From NCBI RefSeq assembly GCF_022836935.1, contig NZ_CP083239.1, forward strand, positions 1,429,501-1,493,500: DNA of 64,000 bases, in the 5' to 3' direction. A model generated the notes under the pieces. The model ran no database searches and was not told where the DNA came from. It was given only the letters and a program-made list of their open reading frames with translations. Every line of letters starts with the position of its first letter. Position 1 is the stretch's first letter. A program made the position numbers and the translations under genes. Source of the stretch: Ancylobacter polymorphus (GTDB taxonomy: Bacteria > Pseudomonadota > Alphaproteobacteria > Rhizobiales > Xanthobacteraceae). Below, piece by piece: positions 18,631-25,585 of this stretch.

Positions 18631-19590
18631 CTACTTCACCGCGCCGGTTTCCTTCAGGAACGCCTCGGTCGTGTCGGCGAAGTTTGTGATGAAGGCCTGG
18701 TACTGCGCGTGCGGGATGTAGTTCGGCACCAGAACTTCTTCGGTGTAGCGCGCCTTGTAGTCGGGGTCGGCGAGCACGTTCTTGATCGCCTCGTCCCACA
18801 CCTTGGTGACATTGTCCGGCAGGCCCTTGGGGCCGGCGAGGCCGCGGAACTTCACCAGTGTCACGTCGAAGCCGCTTTCCTTCACCGTCGGGACATCGGG
18901 CTTTTCCGGAATGCGCGCGGGGTTGAAGGTGGCCAGCAGGCGGATCTTCCCGGCGTCGATCTGCGACCGCAGTTCCTGGATTTCGCCGATGCCGATGTCG
19001 AGCGTGCCGTTGAGCACGTTCAGCATCATGTCGCCGCCGCCCTCATGGGTGACGATGGCGGCGTTGACGCCGGCGGCGCGCTTGAGCTGCTCGGCGGCCT
19101 GGCGCTCCAGCGAGGCCGGGTTGGCGGCGCCCCAGCGGCCGCGCTCCTTCTTGGCCTTGTCGATCACGTCCTGCAGGGTTTTGAACGGGCCGTCGGCGCG
19201 GGTGTAGATCACCTCGCTGTCGGCGAACAGATTCACCAGCGGCTCCAGGTCCTTATAGGTGGCGGAGGGCTTGGAGAGCAGCGACGTATAGATGTAGGTC
19301 GGCGTGGTGGCGTAGAACACGCTGCCATCGGCCGGCGCGGCGGCGACGCGTGCCACCGCCTTGGCGCCGCTGCCGCCCTGCACGTTCTCGACGATGAAGG
19401 TGGCGCCGATATATTTGCCGAGATATTTCGACAATTCGCGCAGGAACACGTCGCTGCCGCCGCCCGGGCTGGAATGGGTGACGAGGGTGACGACCTTGTG
19501 CGGATAGGCGAGGGGTTCGGCCTTGAGGCTGAGCGTGCCGAGCCCGACGGCCAGCACGGCGCTCAGAAAGCCGGTCAGGGTCTTTCGCAT
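18631..19590 (-). CDS. tctC: Tripartite tricarboxylate transporter substrate-binding protein
   Basis: 319 residues, starting at the ATG preceded by GGGAGGAAG. The signal peptide is MRKTLTGFLSAVLAVGLGTLSLKAEP. The mature part has the Bug/TctC fold: YPHKVVTLVTHSSPGGGSDVFLREL with the loop that grips a carboxylate, NVQGGSGAKAV, and DIGIGEIQEL. GLAGPKGLPDNVTKVW near the C-terminus is also typical. It captures a carboxylate in the periplasm and hands it to TctBA. It is the first transporter gene after the GntR regulator, 150 bases away. Confidence 0.93.
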   Translation of the reverse strand: MRKTLTGFLSAVLAVGLGTLSLKAEPLAYPHKVVTLVTHSSPGGGSDVFLRELSKYLGKYIGATFIVENVQGGSGAKAVARVAAAPADGSVFYATTPTYIYTSLLSKPSATYKDLEPLVNLFADSEVIYTRADGPFKTLQDVIDKAKKERGRWGAANPASLERQAAEQLKRAAGVNAAIVTHEGGGDMMLNVLNGTLDIGIGEIQELRSQIDAGKIRLLATFNPARIPEKPDVPTVKESGFDVTLVKFRGLAGPKGLPDNVTKVWDEAIKNVLADPDYKARYTEEVLVPNYIPHAQYQAFITNFADTTEAFLKETGAVK

Positions 19591-19740
19591 GGACTTCCTC
19601 CCAGGAGTGCGGGGCCGCCTCTGCCGGGCGATCTCCCGATGATGATGTGACGGTTGCGGCGGCACGCGCCCCTTGGCGCGGGCGTGCGTCGCCGGGCTTC
19701 GGGCGCCCTTGACTGGGCGCCTCTCCTTGAACGCTTCAGG

Positions 19741-20442
19741 TCAGGCGCTTTGCTCTTCGGCCCGGCCGGCGGACGCGGAGCGGGCGAGAAGCCGCTCCTT
19801 GCCGCGCTCGACATGGTCGAAGCTCGTCTGGTAGGCGCGCGCAGCGTCCCGGCCCTCTATGGCCGCGACGATGCGGGCATGTTCCTCGTTGGACAGCTCC
19901 AGCGTGTTGCCGGTCATCAGATTGCCGGCCCGGTAGAGCCTCAGCTGTTTCACCAGTCCGCGATACTGGGTGGTGAGCACGCCATTGCCGGTGCGCTCGA
20001 CGATGAAATCGTGAAAGGCGAAATTGAGCGGGTAGTAGCGGTCGAAATCATGCGCCTGCGCGGCGTCGGCCATTTCATCCAGCAGGGCGCGCAGCCGGGC
20101 GATCACCTCCGGCTCGGCGCGGGCGGCGAGAAGCTGCGCGGCATAGCCGAACAGGGCGGCGCGCACGCCATACATCTCCACCACCTGGGTGATGTCGAGG
20201 CTGCGGATGAACACGCCGCGATTGGGCAGCAGCTCCACCAGCCCCAGCGCTTCCAGCGAGCGCAGAGCCTCGCGCACCGGGCCGCGGCTGACACCGAAGG
20301 TGGCCGCGAGCTGGTTCTCGTTGATCCGCCCGCCCTCGGTCAGCCGGCCATCGAGGATCATGCTCTCGATCTCGCGCTCCAGCAGCATGGGCAGCGAGGT
20401 GAGGCGCAGGAAGCTGACATCATGGGCAGCGGAAGAGGTCAT
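19741..20442 (-). CDS. GntR-family regulator with FCD domain
   Basis: 233 residues. The N-terminal winged helix contains LEREIESMILDGRL, then INENQLAATFGVSRGPVREALRSLEALGLVEL, with the family helix-turn-helix. The C-terminal FCD domain is all-helical, with metal-binding-type residues in DFDRYYPLNFAFHDFIVERTGN (Asp and His) and NEEHARIVAAIEGRD. FCD regulators usually sense small carboxylates. The gene heads the minus-strand run of tctCBA-PrpD-SDR-TauE and is its likely specific repressor. Confidence 0.9.
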   Translation of the reverse strand: MTSSAAHDVSFLRLTSLPMLLEREIESMILDGRLTEGGRINENQLAATFGVSRGPVREALRSLEALGLVELLPNRGVFIRSLDITQVVEMYGVRAALFGYAAQLLAARAEPEVIARLRALLDEMADAAQAHDFDRYYPLNFAFHDFIVERTGNGVLTTQYRGLVKQLRLYRAGNLMTGNTLELSNEEHARIVAAIEGRDAARAYQTSFDHVERGKERLLARSASAGRAEEQSA

Positions 20443-20483
20443 GAACAGAGCCTACGCCCCTCGTTCAAAGTGTCAACAATTTA

Positions 20484-20507
20484 ATGTCGCCATACTGCAT
20501 TCGACAT
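20484..20507. promoter_or_regulatory. Candidate GntR operator or autoregulatory site
   Basis: ATGTCG, 12 bases, CGACAT, a 6-bp-arm inverted repeat about 40 bases upstream of the GntR gene start, in AT-richer DNA that includes TGTCAACAATTTAATG. The location fits autoregulation of the GntR gene. The arms are short and the spacer long for GntR sites, so this is tentative. Confidence 0.3.
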
Positions 20508-20525
20508 GTAGTCTCCCCCGCGCGC

Positions 20526-20556
20526 AAAAAAAGACCCCAGCGCGGGCGCCGGGGTC
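20526..20556 (-). terminator. Rho-independent terminator of the RibA-like gene
   Basis: Read on the minus strand: GACCCC pairs with GGGGTC through an inner GCG/CGC extension with one mismatch, and is followed directly by seven T residues. It lies 47 bases past the stop of the RibA-like gene, so that gene is transcribed separately from the GntR gene behind it. Confidence 0.75.
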
Positions 20557-20602
20557 GAGGGGAGGCCTTCGGGGCCGAAGGCCTTGGGGAACGGGAAGTG
20601 CC

Positions 20603-21757
20603 TCAGCCGCAGGAGGCGGGGGCGTGATGGTCCAGCGCGTCGAGATCAAGGAAATGACCGGCACGGTCGCGCTTGGCAGCGAGGTAGCGGATATTGTCGG
20701 CACCGCGCCGCCCATAGAGCCGCTCGACGCCGGAGACCTGGAGCCCCGCCCGGCTCAGCGCCGCGATCTTTTCGGGGTTGTTGGTCATCAGCACCACATG
20801 CTCGTAGCCAAGCTGGCGCAGCATGGCGGCGGCAAAGTCGAAGCGGCGCGCGTCGAGCCCGAAGCCGAGCGTCTCGTCCGCCTCATACGTGTCGAGCCCG
20901 TCGCTCTGCAGGCGGTAGGCGCGCATCTTGTTGGCGATGCCGTTGCCGCGTCCTTCCTGATCGAGATAGAGCAGCACGCCGCCGCCCGCCTGCGCCATGG
21001 TGGCGACTGTCGTGCGCAGCTGGTCGCCACAGTCGCAGCGCAGCGAGCCGAACAGGTCGCCGGTAAGGCAGGCGGAATGCAGCCGCACCAGCACCGGCCG
21101 CGCCGGGTCCGGCGTGCCGACCACCACCGCCACCTGCTCGCGCATGCCCTCGCCGCCACGGAACACCACGAATTCGCAATTACGCGCGGTGAGCAGCGGC
21201 ACTGGGGCACGGGAGACGATCTCCACCCGCGTCGCGCGGTCCTCGCCATAGCGCGTGATCGCCTCGGCGCGCACGGTCAGCGCCGGCAGGGTGAGTGCCG
21301 CCGGTGCAAGGGGCCCGACGAGCACGGCGGGCAGCATCAAAGCGAGGGTGGCAAGATGCAGCGCCGCCGCGCCGGCCGCGTGCGCCTCAACGAGTTCGGC
21401 GCCGAGTGTCTCCCCCTTGGCGCCGGACAGATCCTGCGCGCTCAAGGCCCGCACCCGCGCGCTTCCGAGTTCCGACACGGGCAGCGCCATGGGGCGCGCT
21501 TCCTCCGGCCGCCCGAGCGCCCGCAACCGGGCGGGGGTGAGCACCAATTGCAGCGCGCCGCCGACGAGCGCGTCCAGCGCCGCGAGCCGCTCCGCATCGG
21601 CGAATTCCGCGCTCGCCGCCAGGAAAAGCCGGCCGCCTTCGGCGAGGATGACGGGACGCCCGGCGCGCATCTCGGCGATGGCGCGCTCCGCCTCTGTCAG
21701 GGTGGCGTCGCCGAAGAGGCTCGCAATCGTGCCGGCGGTCGTCGCGCTTCTGCTCAT
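20603..21757 (-). CDS. ribA: GTP cyclohydrolase II with degenerate N-terminal DHBP-synthase-like domain
   Basis: 384 residues. Residues about 180-375 are a complete GTP cyclohydrolase II: zinc ligands C230, C241 and C243 in CLTGDLFGSLRCDC, the catalytic YLDQEGRGNG segment, and MTNNPEKIAAL. It would open the imidazole ring of GTP. The first about 170 residues align in order with RibB (MRAGRPVILAEGG in place of the usual RPVIVVDDEDRENEGD), but the acidic metal-binding cluster is missing, so 3,4-dihydroxybutanone phosphate synthase activity is unlikely. Such half-dead RibBA forms occur in alphaproteobacteria. It is divergent from a RibD-reductase-like gene and may serve riboflavin or a dedicated flavin/pterin-like pathway. 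Confidence 0.88.
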   Translation of the reverse strand: MSRSATTAGTIASLFGDATLTEAERAIAEMRAGRPVILAEGGRLFLAASAEFADAERLAALDALVGGALQLVLTPARLRALGRPEEARPMALPVSELGSARVRALSAQDLSGAKGETLGAELVEAHAAGAAALHLATLALMLPAVLVGPLAPAALTLPALTVRAEAITRYGEDRATRVEIVSRAPVPLLTARNCEFVVFRGGEGMREQVAVVVGTPDPARPVLVRLHSACLTGDLFGSLRCDCGDQLRTTVATMAQAGGGVLLYLDQEGRGNGIANKMRAYRLQSDGLDTYEADETLGFGLDARRFDFAAAMLRQLGYEHVVLMTNNPEKIAALSRAGLQVSGVERLYGRRGADNIRYLAAKRDRAGHFLDLDALDHHAPASCG

Positions 21758-21794
21758 TGAAATCTCTCCCGCTGCACCATTTCCGTGTCTTGGA

Positions 21795-21807
21795 CGTAGT
21801 AGCTACG
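21795..21807. promoter_or_regulatory. Short palindrome in divergent ribA/ribD-like promoter region
   Basis: CGTAG-TAG-CTACG in the 132 bases between the divergent RibA-like and RibD-like genes, centred about 40 bases from the ribA start. Could be an operator shared by both genes. No FMN riboswitch (RFN) consensus is visible in this gap. Weak call. Confidence 0.25.
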
Positions 21808-21889
21808 GATATAGGGCGCCAACGGACCAGCAACGCCGGTCGCCCTTGATCGTTCAGAGGATCGAGATGCACAGAGCGGGGGGCCTTGC

Positions 21890-22630
21890 GTGAATCGTCG
21901 CGAAACACCGATCGACCCGCTGGCGGCGCTTTATGAGCCGCTGTTGCGGCCCCGCGCCACGCCCTATGTCATCGCCCAGCTCGGCCAGTCCCTGGACGGG
22001 CGGATTGCGACGCCGACGGGAAAATCGCGCGATATCAACGGTCTGAGTGGCCTTGACCATCTCCACCGCCTGCGCGCCCTCGTCGATGTGGTGGTGGTCG
22101 GCGTCGGCACGGTGGTGGCCGACAACCCCCGCCTCACCACCCGCCGCGTGCCCGGCCGCAGCCCGGCGCGGGCGGTGATCGACCGCAGCGGCCGCTCGCC
22201 GCGTGATGCGAAATGGCTCGACGCGGACGGCTGTCACAGAATCGTGTTCACCCAAAATGAAGCCGGCTGGCCGGAGGCAGTCGAGCGCATCGGCCCGCCG
22301 GACGAACCTGACATCTTCGAGCCGGCTAAGCTCGTTGCCGCGCTGGCGGCGCGGGGCCATCGCACCATTCTGGTCGAGGGCGGCGCCTCCACGGTCTCGC
22401 GCTTCATCGATGACGGGCTGGTCGACCGGCTGCATGTGTGCGTGGCGCCGATCATTCTCGGCTCCGGTCGGCCGGGCCTCGCGTTGCGGCCCATTGATGG
22501 GCTGGAAGGGGCGCTGCGCCCGCGCGTCGATACCTATCTTCTCGACGACGGCAATATTCTCTGCGACTGTGACCTGCGCGGAACCGGCGAGGGAGGGACG
22601 TATGTCGGCTTCGGATCGGAACCTGCCTGA
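21890..22630 (+). CDS. RibD C-terminal-type reductase (stand-alone)
   Basis: 246 residues from a GTG start. It is homologous to the reductase half of RibD and to dihydrofolate-reductase-fold proteins: YVIAQLGQSLDGRIATPTGKSRDINGL at the N-terminus, VVVGVGTVVADNPRLTTR next, and ILVEGGASTVSRFIDDGLVDRLHV near residue 165. In RibD this half reduces the ribosyl group of 5-amino-6-ribosylaminouracil phosphate using NADPH. The deaminase half is absent. It is paired divergently with ribA and overlaps cytochrome b561 by 29 bases downstream, so it may be a specialised reductase in a flavin- or pterin-like pathway rather than housekeeping RibD. Confidence 0.82.
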   Translation: MNRRETPIDPLAALYEPLLRPRATPYVIAQLGQSLDGRIATPTGKSRDINGLSGLDHLHRLRALVDVVVVGVGTVVADNPRLTTRRVPGRSPARAVIDRSGRSPRDAKWLDADGCHRIVFTQNEAGWPEAVERIGPPDEPDIFEPAKLVAALAARGHRTILVEGGASTVSRFIDDGLVDRLHVCVAPIILGSGRPGLALRPIDGLEGALRPRVDTYLLDDGNILCDCDLRGTGEGGTYVGFGSEPA

Positions 22631-23171
22631 GGCGCGCTTTCGCTACGGCCCCACCGCCCGCGCCCTGCACTGGGTGATCGGCCTTCTGGTGGTCGGCCTC
22701 ATCCCGCTCGGGCTCTATATGGTGGAGCGCGGGGAAGCGACCGGCTTCGATGCGCTGACCGGCTCCCTTTACAGCCTGCACAAATTTGTCGGCTTCCTCG
22801 TCCTGTGGCTCGTCGTGCTGCGGGTGCTGGTGCGGCTGCGCCGGGGGGAGCCCGCACGGGTGGCGCCGCTGACGCCGTTCGAGCGGATCGCCTCCGCCGC
22901 CGTGCATGCCGCGCTCTATCTGCTGCTGCTCGTCGTGCCGCTGCTCGGCTGGGCCGGGGTGTCGGCCTATCCTGCGCTCAACGTGTTCGGCCTGTTCGAT
23001 CTGCCGGCGCTCATCGGACCGGACGAGGCGCTGGCCAAGCGGATTCTCGGCCTGCACGGGCTGCTGGCGCAGCTTCTCGGCGTCTTGGCGCTCGCGCATA
23101 TCGCCGCCGCGCTCTACCACCGTTTTCTCAAGCGCGACGGGGTGATGGCGCGGATGTGGCCGCCCTTCTGA
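22602..23171 (+). CDS. Cytochrome b561
   Basis: 189 residues starting at the ATG after GGGAGGGACGT; the frame is open upstream only as overlap with the previous gene. Four membrane helices carry the histidines expected to ligate two haems b: ALHWVIG, SLHKFVGF, VHAALYLLLL, and GLHGLLAQ with LAHIAAALYH. Bacterial members pass electrons from quinol or superoxide in the inner membrane. Its 29-base overlap with the RibD-like gene implies co-expression. Confidence 0.88.
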   Translation: MSASDRNLPEARFRYGPTARALHWVIGLLVVGLIPLGLYMVERGEATGFDALTGSLYSLHKFVGFLVLWLVVLRVLVRLRRGEPARVAPLTPFERIASAAVHAALYLLLLVVPLLGWAGVSAYPALNVFGLFDLPALIGPDEALAKRILGLHGLLAQLLGVLALAHIAAALYHRFLKRDGVMARMWPPF

Positions 23172-23186
23172 GCGGCGCCGCGCCGT

Positions 23187-23290
23187 CAGAGCGTTTTCGA
23201 GCGAAGTGGATTCCGGTTCGCGTGAAAAAACGCGACAAAACAAAGAATTAGATCATTTCACCGTGTCCACGAAACAGTGAAATGATCTAG
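23187..23290. repeat. Intergenic repeat element with 13-bp inverted repeat
   Basis: About 104 bases between convergent genes, starting AGAGCGTTTTCGAGCG. They end in a perfect hairpin: TAGATCATTTCAC (23249-23261) and its complement (23277-23289), separated by 15 bases. A second pairing, GCGTTTT with AAAACGC, lies to the left. The composition is much more AT-rich than its surroundings. The pattern matches, from memory, a dispersed palindromic repeat of Hyphomicrobiales genomes. The stop codon of the methyltransferase gene (TAG, 23287-23289) falls inside the right arm. Confidence 0.7.
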
Positions 23291-24123
23291 GGATGGCCGA
23301 ACACGTCGCGATGGCCGATCCGCACCATGTGCGCCCCCGCCTGCACCTTCGCCCAGGCGGCGAAGGCGGCCTGTCGCTCAGCCTCAATCTCGCCCGCCGC
23401 CTGGGCAAAGCCATCGGTCAGCGCGCGGATGAGTTCGGCCTCGGTGGGGCCGAGCACCCACGGGCTGGGCAGCGAGCCATAACGGTAGCCGTGCTGGCGC
23501 AGCAGCTGCGCCAAAGCTTCGCTTGAGGCCGGGCCGAGCGCCGGCCCGAACCCCTTGTCGCCGCGCTGGTGGCGGTTGAAGGCGGCAATCACCCGCCCGT
23601 CCAGCGGGTCGGCGGGCTGCCATTCCGCCTCGCCATCATAGTTCAGCACGGCATAAAGCGGCAGCTTGACCGCCGCCAGCGCCGCGACGAGGCGCTCCAG
23701 CCAGCTTTCCGACACGAGATCGAGCAGGGCGGCGGCGGTCACCAGCTCCGCACCGACAGCGGTGAAATCGAGGTCGCGGCGGGTGAGGTCGGCGCGTTCG
23801 AAGCTCACCACGATTTCCCGCCCGTCGCGCCTCAGCCGCAGCCGCTCGCCATCGGCTTGCGCCTCTTCCGCCCAGTCGGCGAGGCTCTCGCGTGCCCGCT
23901 GCAGCAGCGCCGCATCGCCGTCGATCAGGTGCCAGTGCTGGCGCGGCGGCAGGTCGGCGGCAAGGCCGCGCAGGTTTGAGCCGGTGCCGCAGCCGAGATC
24001 GACAATGGTGAGCGCGTCACGCCCGGCGAAATGCGCCCGCACCCGCGCGGCGAGCGTGGGGTTGCGGGAGGCGTGGTCCACCGGTTCGCGCAGAGCGAGC
24101 CAGTCGGCAGCGAAGCCGCTCAT
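23287..24123 (-). CDS. Class I SAM-dependent methyltransferase
   Basis: 278 residues from the ATG that overlaps the glycosyltransferase stop by four bases (ATGA). Motif I is IVDLGCGTGSNLRGLA near residue 42, followed by the acidic strand HWHLIDGDAALL that should hold the SAM ribose. AVGAELVTAAALLDLVSE fits motif IV/post-IV. The target is unknown. It is last in the four-gene operon MDR, PTPS-like, glycosyltransferase, methyltransferase, which suggests methylation of a small glycosylated product. Its stop codon lies in an intergenic repeat. Confidence 0.82.
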   Translation of the reverse strand: MSGFAADWLALREPVDHASRNPTLAARVRAHFAGRDALTIVDLGCGTGSNLRGLAADLPPRQHWHLIDGDAALLQRARESLADWAEEAQADGERLRLRRDGREIVVSFERADLTRRDLDFTAVGAELVTAAALLDLVSESWLERLVAALAAVKLPLYAVLNYDGEAEWQPADPLDGRVIAAFNRHQRGDKGFGPALGPASSEALAQLLRQHGYRYGSLPSPWVLGPTEAELIRALTDGFAQAAGEIEAERQAAFAAWAKVQAGAHMVRIGHRDVFGHP

Positions 24124-25166
24124 CGGGGCATCTCCTTCAGGGCGGCGAGCAGCGCCGCGGCGGTCTCGGTCCAGCTTGGCAGGGTTTGGGCGTGGCGCCA
24201 TGCCGCGTCGGCGAGCTGCCGGCGCCGGGGGGCATCCGCGAGCAGAACACGCAGCGCGTCGCGCAGGCTCCGCACATCGCCGGGCTCCGCCAGCAGCGCG
24301 GCCTCCGCCGGCACGGTATCGGGAATGGCGCCGGCGCGGGTGGCAAGAATGGGCAGGGCGCGCGCCAGCGCCTCGGTCAGCCCCATGCCATAGCCCTCGA
24401 ACAGCGAGGCGGTCACGAACAGGTCGGCGGCATCGAATTCGCCGGCCAGCGCCTCGGCCGACAGCGCGCCGGCCAGGCGGACACGGGCGCCGAGCCCATG
24501 GGCGGCGATGAGCGCCGCGACCCGCTCGGTCTCGGCGGGGTCACGGTCGGTGGCGCCGACGATATGGCACTGCCAATCCTGCGCGGCGAGGCCCGCCAGC
24601 GTCTCCACCAGCACGCCATGCGCCTTGCGCGGAATCACCGAGCCGACGGCGAGCAGCCGCAGCGGCCGGCCCGTGCCGGTGGCGCGCGGGGCGGGGTCCG
24701 TGCCGGGCAGGGCAATGCGGAGCCGGCTTTCCGGCACGCCGTAGTCGCGCACGAGGTCACGGGCGGTTGCGGGGCTGGTGGTGATCACCGCCGCAGCCTC
24801 CGCCAGCGCCGCCTTTTCGCTGGCGTGAAGCTGCGCCCGCTGGTCGTCGTTCAGCCCGGCTTCCAGCGCCAGCGGATGATGCACCAGCGCCGCCACCCGC
24901 CGTCCGAGCCCGCGCAAGAGCGGTGCCGGCAGGGCGCCGAGGGCGAGACCATCGATCAGCACGGGCTGGCCCGGCGGCAAGGCGCGCAGCCGCGCGGCGC
25001 TGGCCTCCAGCTCCGCCGGCGAGGGGAAGGGAAAGCCGCCGGGCAGCGCGACATGGGTCAGCATGCCCCCGGCGCCGGGCGCCTCGGCGATCACCCGGCG
25101 GTCATAGGCATAGCCGCCGGTCGGCAGGTCGAGGTCGCCGGGTATGGCAAAGGCGAAGTCGTTCAC
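24120..25166 (-). CDS. Glycosyltransferase, family 4 (GT-B)
   Basis: 348 residues from a GTG start preceded by GAGGCGCGG, nine bases behind the PTPS-like stop. The N-terminal Rossmann domain is short; the C-terminal one carries LLAVGSVIPRKAHGVLVETLA, the GT4 VGR-like strand, and the donor-binding segment FVTASLFEGYGMGLTEALARALPILAT with the E-x7-E motif. The enzyme would transfer a sugar from a nucleotide donor. Operon context with a PTPS-like protein recalls pterin glycosyltransferases, but acceptor and donor are not known. Confidence 0.85.
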   Translation of the reverse strand: MNDFAFAIPGDLDLPTGGYAYDRRVIAEAPGAGGMLTHVALPGGFPFPSPAELEASAARLRALPPGQPVLIDGLALGALPAPLLRGLGRRVAALVHHPLALEAGLNDDQRAQLHASEKAALAEAAAVITTSPATARDLVRDYGVPESRLRIALPGTDPAPRATGTGRPLRLLAVGSVIPRKAHGVLVETLAGLAAQDWQCHIVGATDRDPAETERVAALIAAHGLGARVRLAGALSAEALAGEFDAADLFVTASLFEGYGMGLTEALARALPILATRAGAIPDTVPAEAALLAEPGDVRSLRDALRVLLADAPRRRQLADAAWRHAQTLPSWTETAAALLAALKEMPR

Positions 25167-25175
25167 GCCCGCGCC

Positions 25176-25577
25176 TCAGCCGAGGCCGGATTCGAAGCTG
25201 GCGCGCGCAAGGTCGGTCTCGTGCAGGGTCACGCGGATCTTCGCCAGCCCCTGCCCGTCCTCGCCCAGCGCGCCGGCCTTCGCAGCGTCGGCGATGGCGT
25301 CGAAAATATACCGGGCGAGAAATTCCGTGGTGGTCAGCGTGCCGGCAAATTTCGGCAGCGTGTCGAGATTCTGATAGGCGAGCGGCGCCAGCGTCTTTTT
25401 CAGCACGTCGAGCGCGGCGCCGATATCGACCACGACATTCTGCGCCGTCAGCGTCTCGCGGAAAAAGGCGACATCGACCACGAAGGTCGCGCCGTGCAGG
25501 CCCTGCGCAGGGCCGAAGAACGGGTCGGGCAGCGAATGGGCGATCATGATGCGATCGCGGACTTCGACAGAGTACAT
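25176..25577 (-). CDS. 6-pyruvoyl-tetrahydropterin synthase / QueD-like protein with lost active site
   Basis: 133 residues from the ATG with AGGA five bases upstream; an earlier ATG at 25589 overlaps the MDR stop. The T-fold is recognisable, but active-site residues have changed. H14 and H28 are present while the third zinc ligand of the usual LHGH is A30 (LHGATF). The catalytic Cys four residues before H28 is A24, and the conserved LDH reads LAY. The Glu in TLHETDL remains. It may be an enzyme with altered chemistry or a binding protein for a pterin-like molecule. It lies in a tight operon with MDR, glycosyltransferase and methyltransferase genes. Confidence 0.75.
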   Translation of the reverse strand: MYSVEVRDRIMIAHSLPDPFFGPAQGLHGATFVVDVAFFRETLTAQNVVVDIGAALDVLKKTLAPLAYQNLDTLPKFAGTLTTTEFLARYIFDAIADAAKAGALGEDGQGLAKIRVTLHETDLARASFESGLG

Positions 25578-25585
25578 GGCATTCC

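Noticed and set aside
21758..21889. FMN riboswitch before the ribA-like gene
   Set aside because: No RFN-element consensus blocks found in the 132-base gap.
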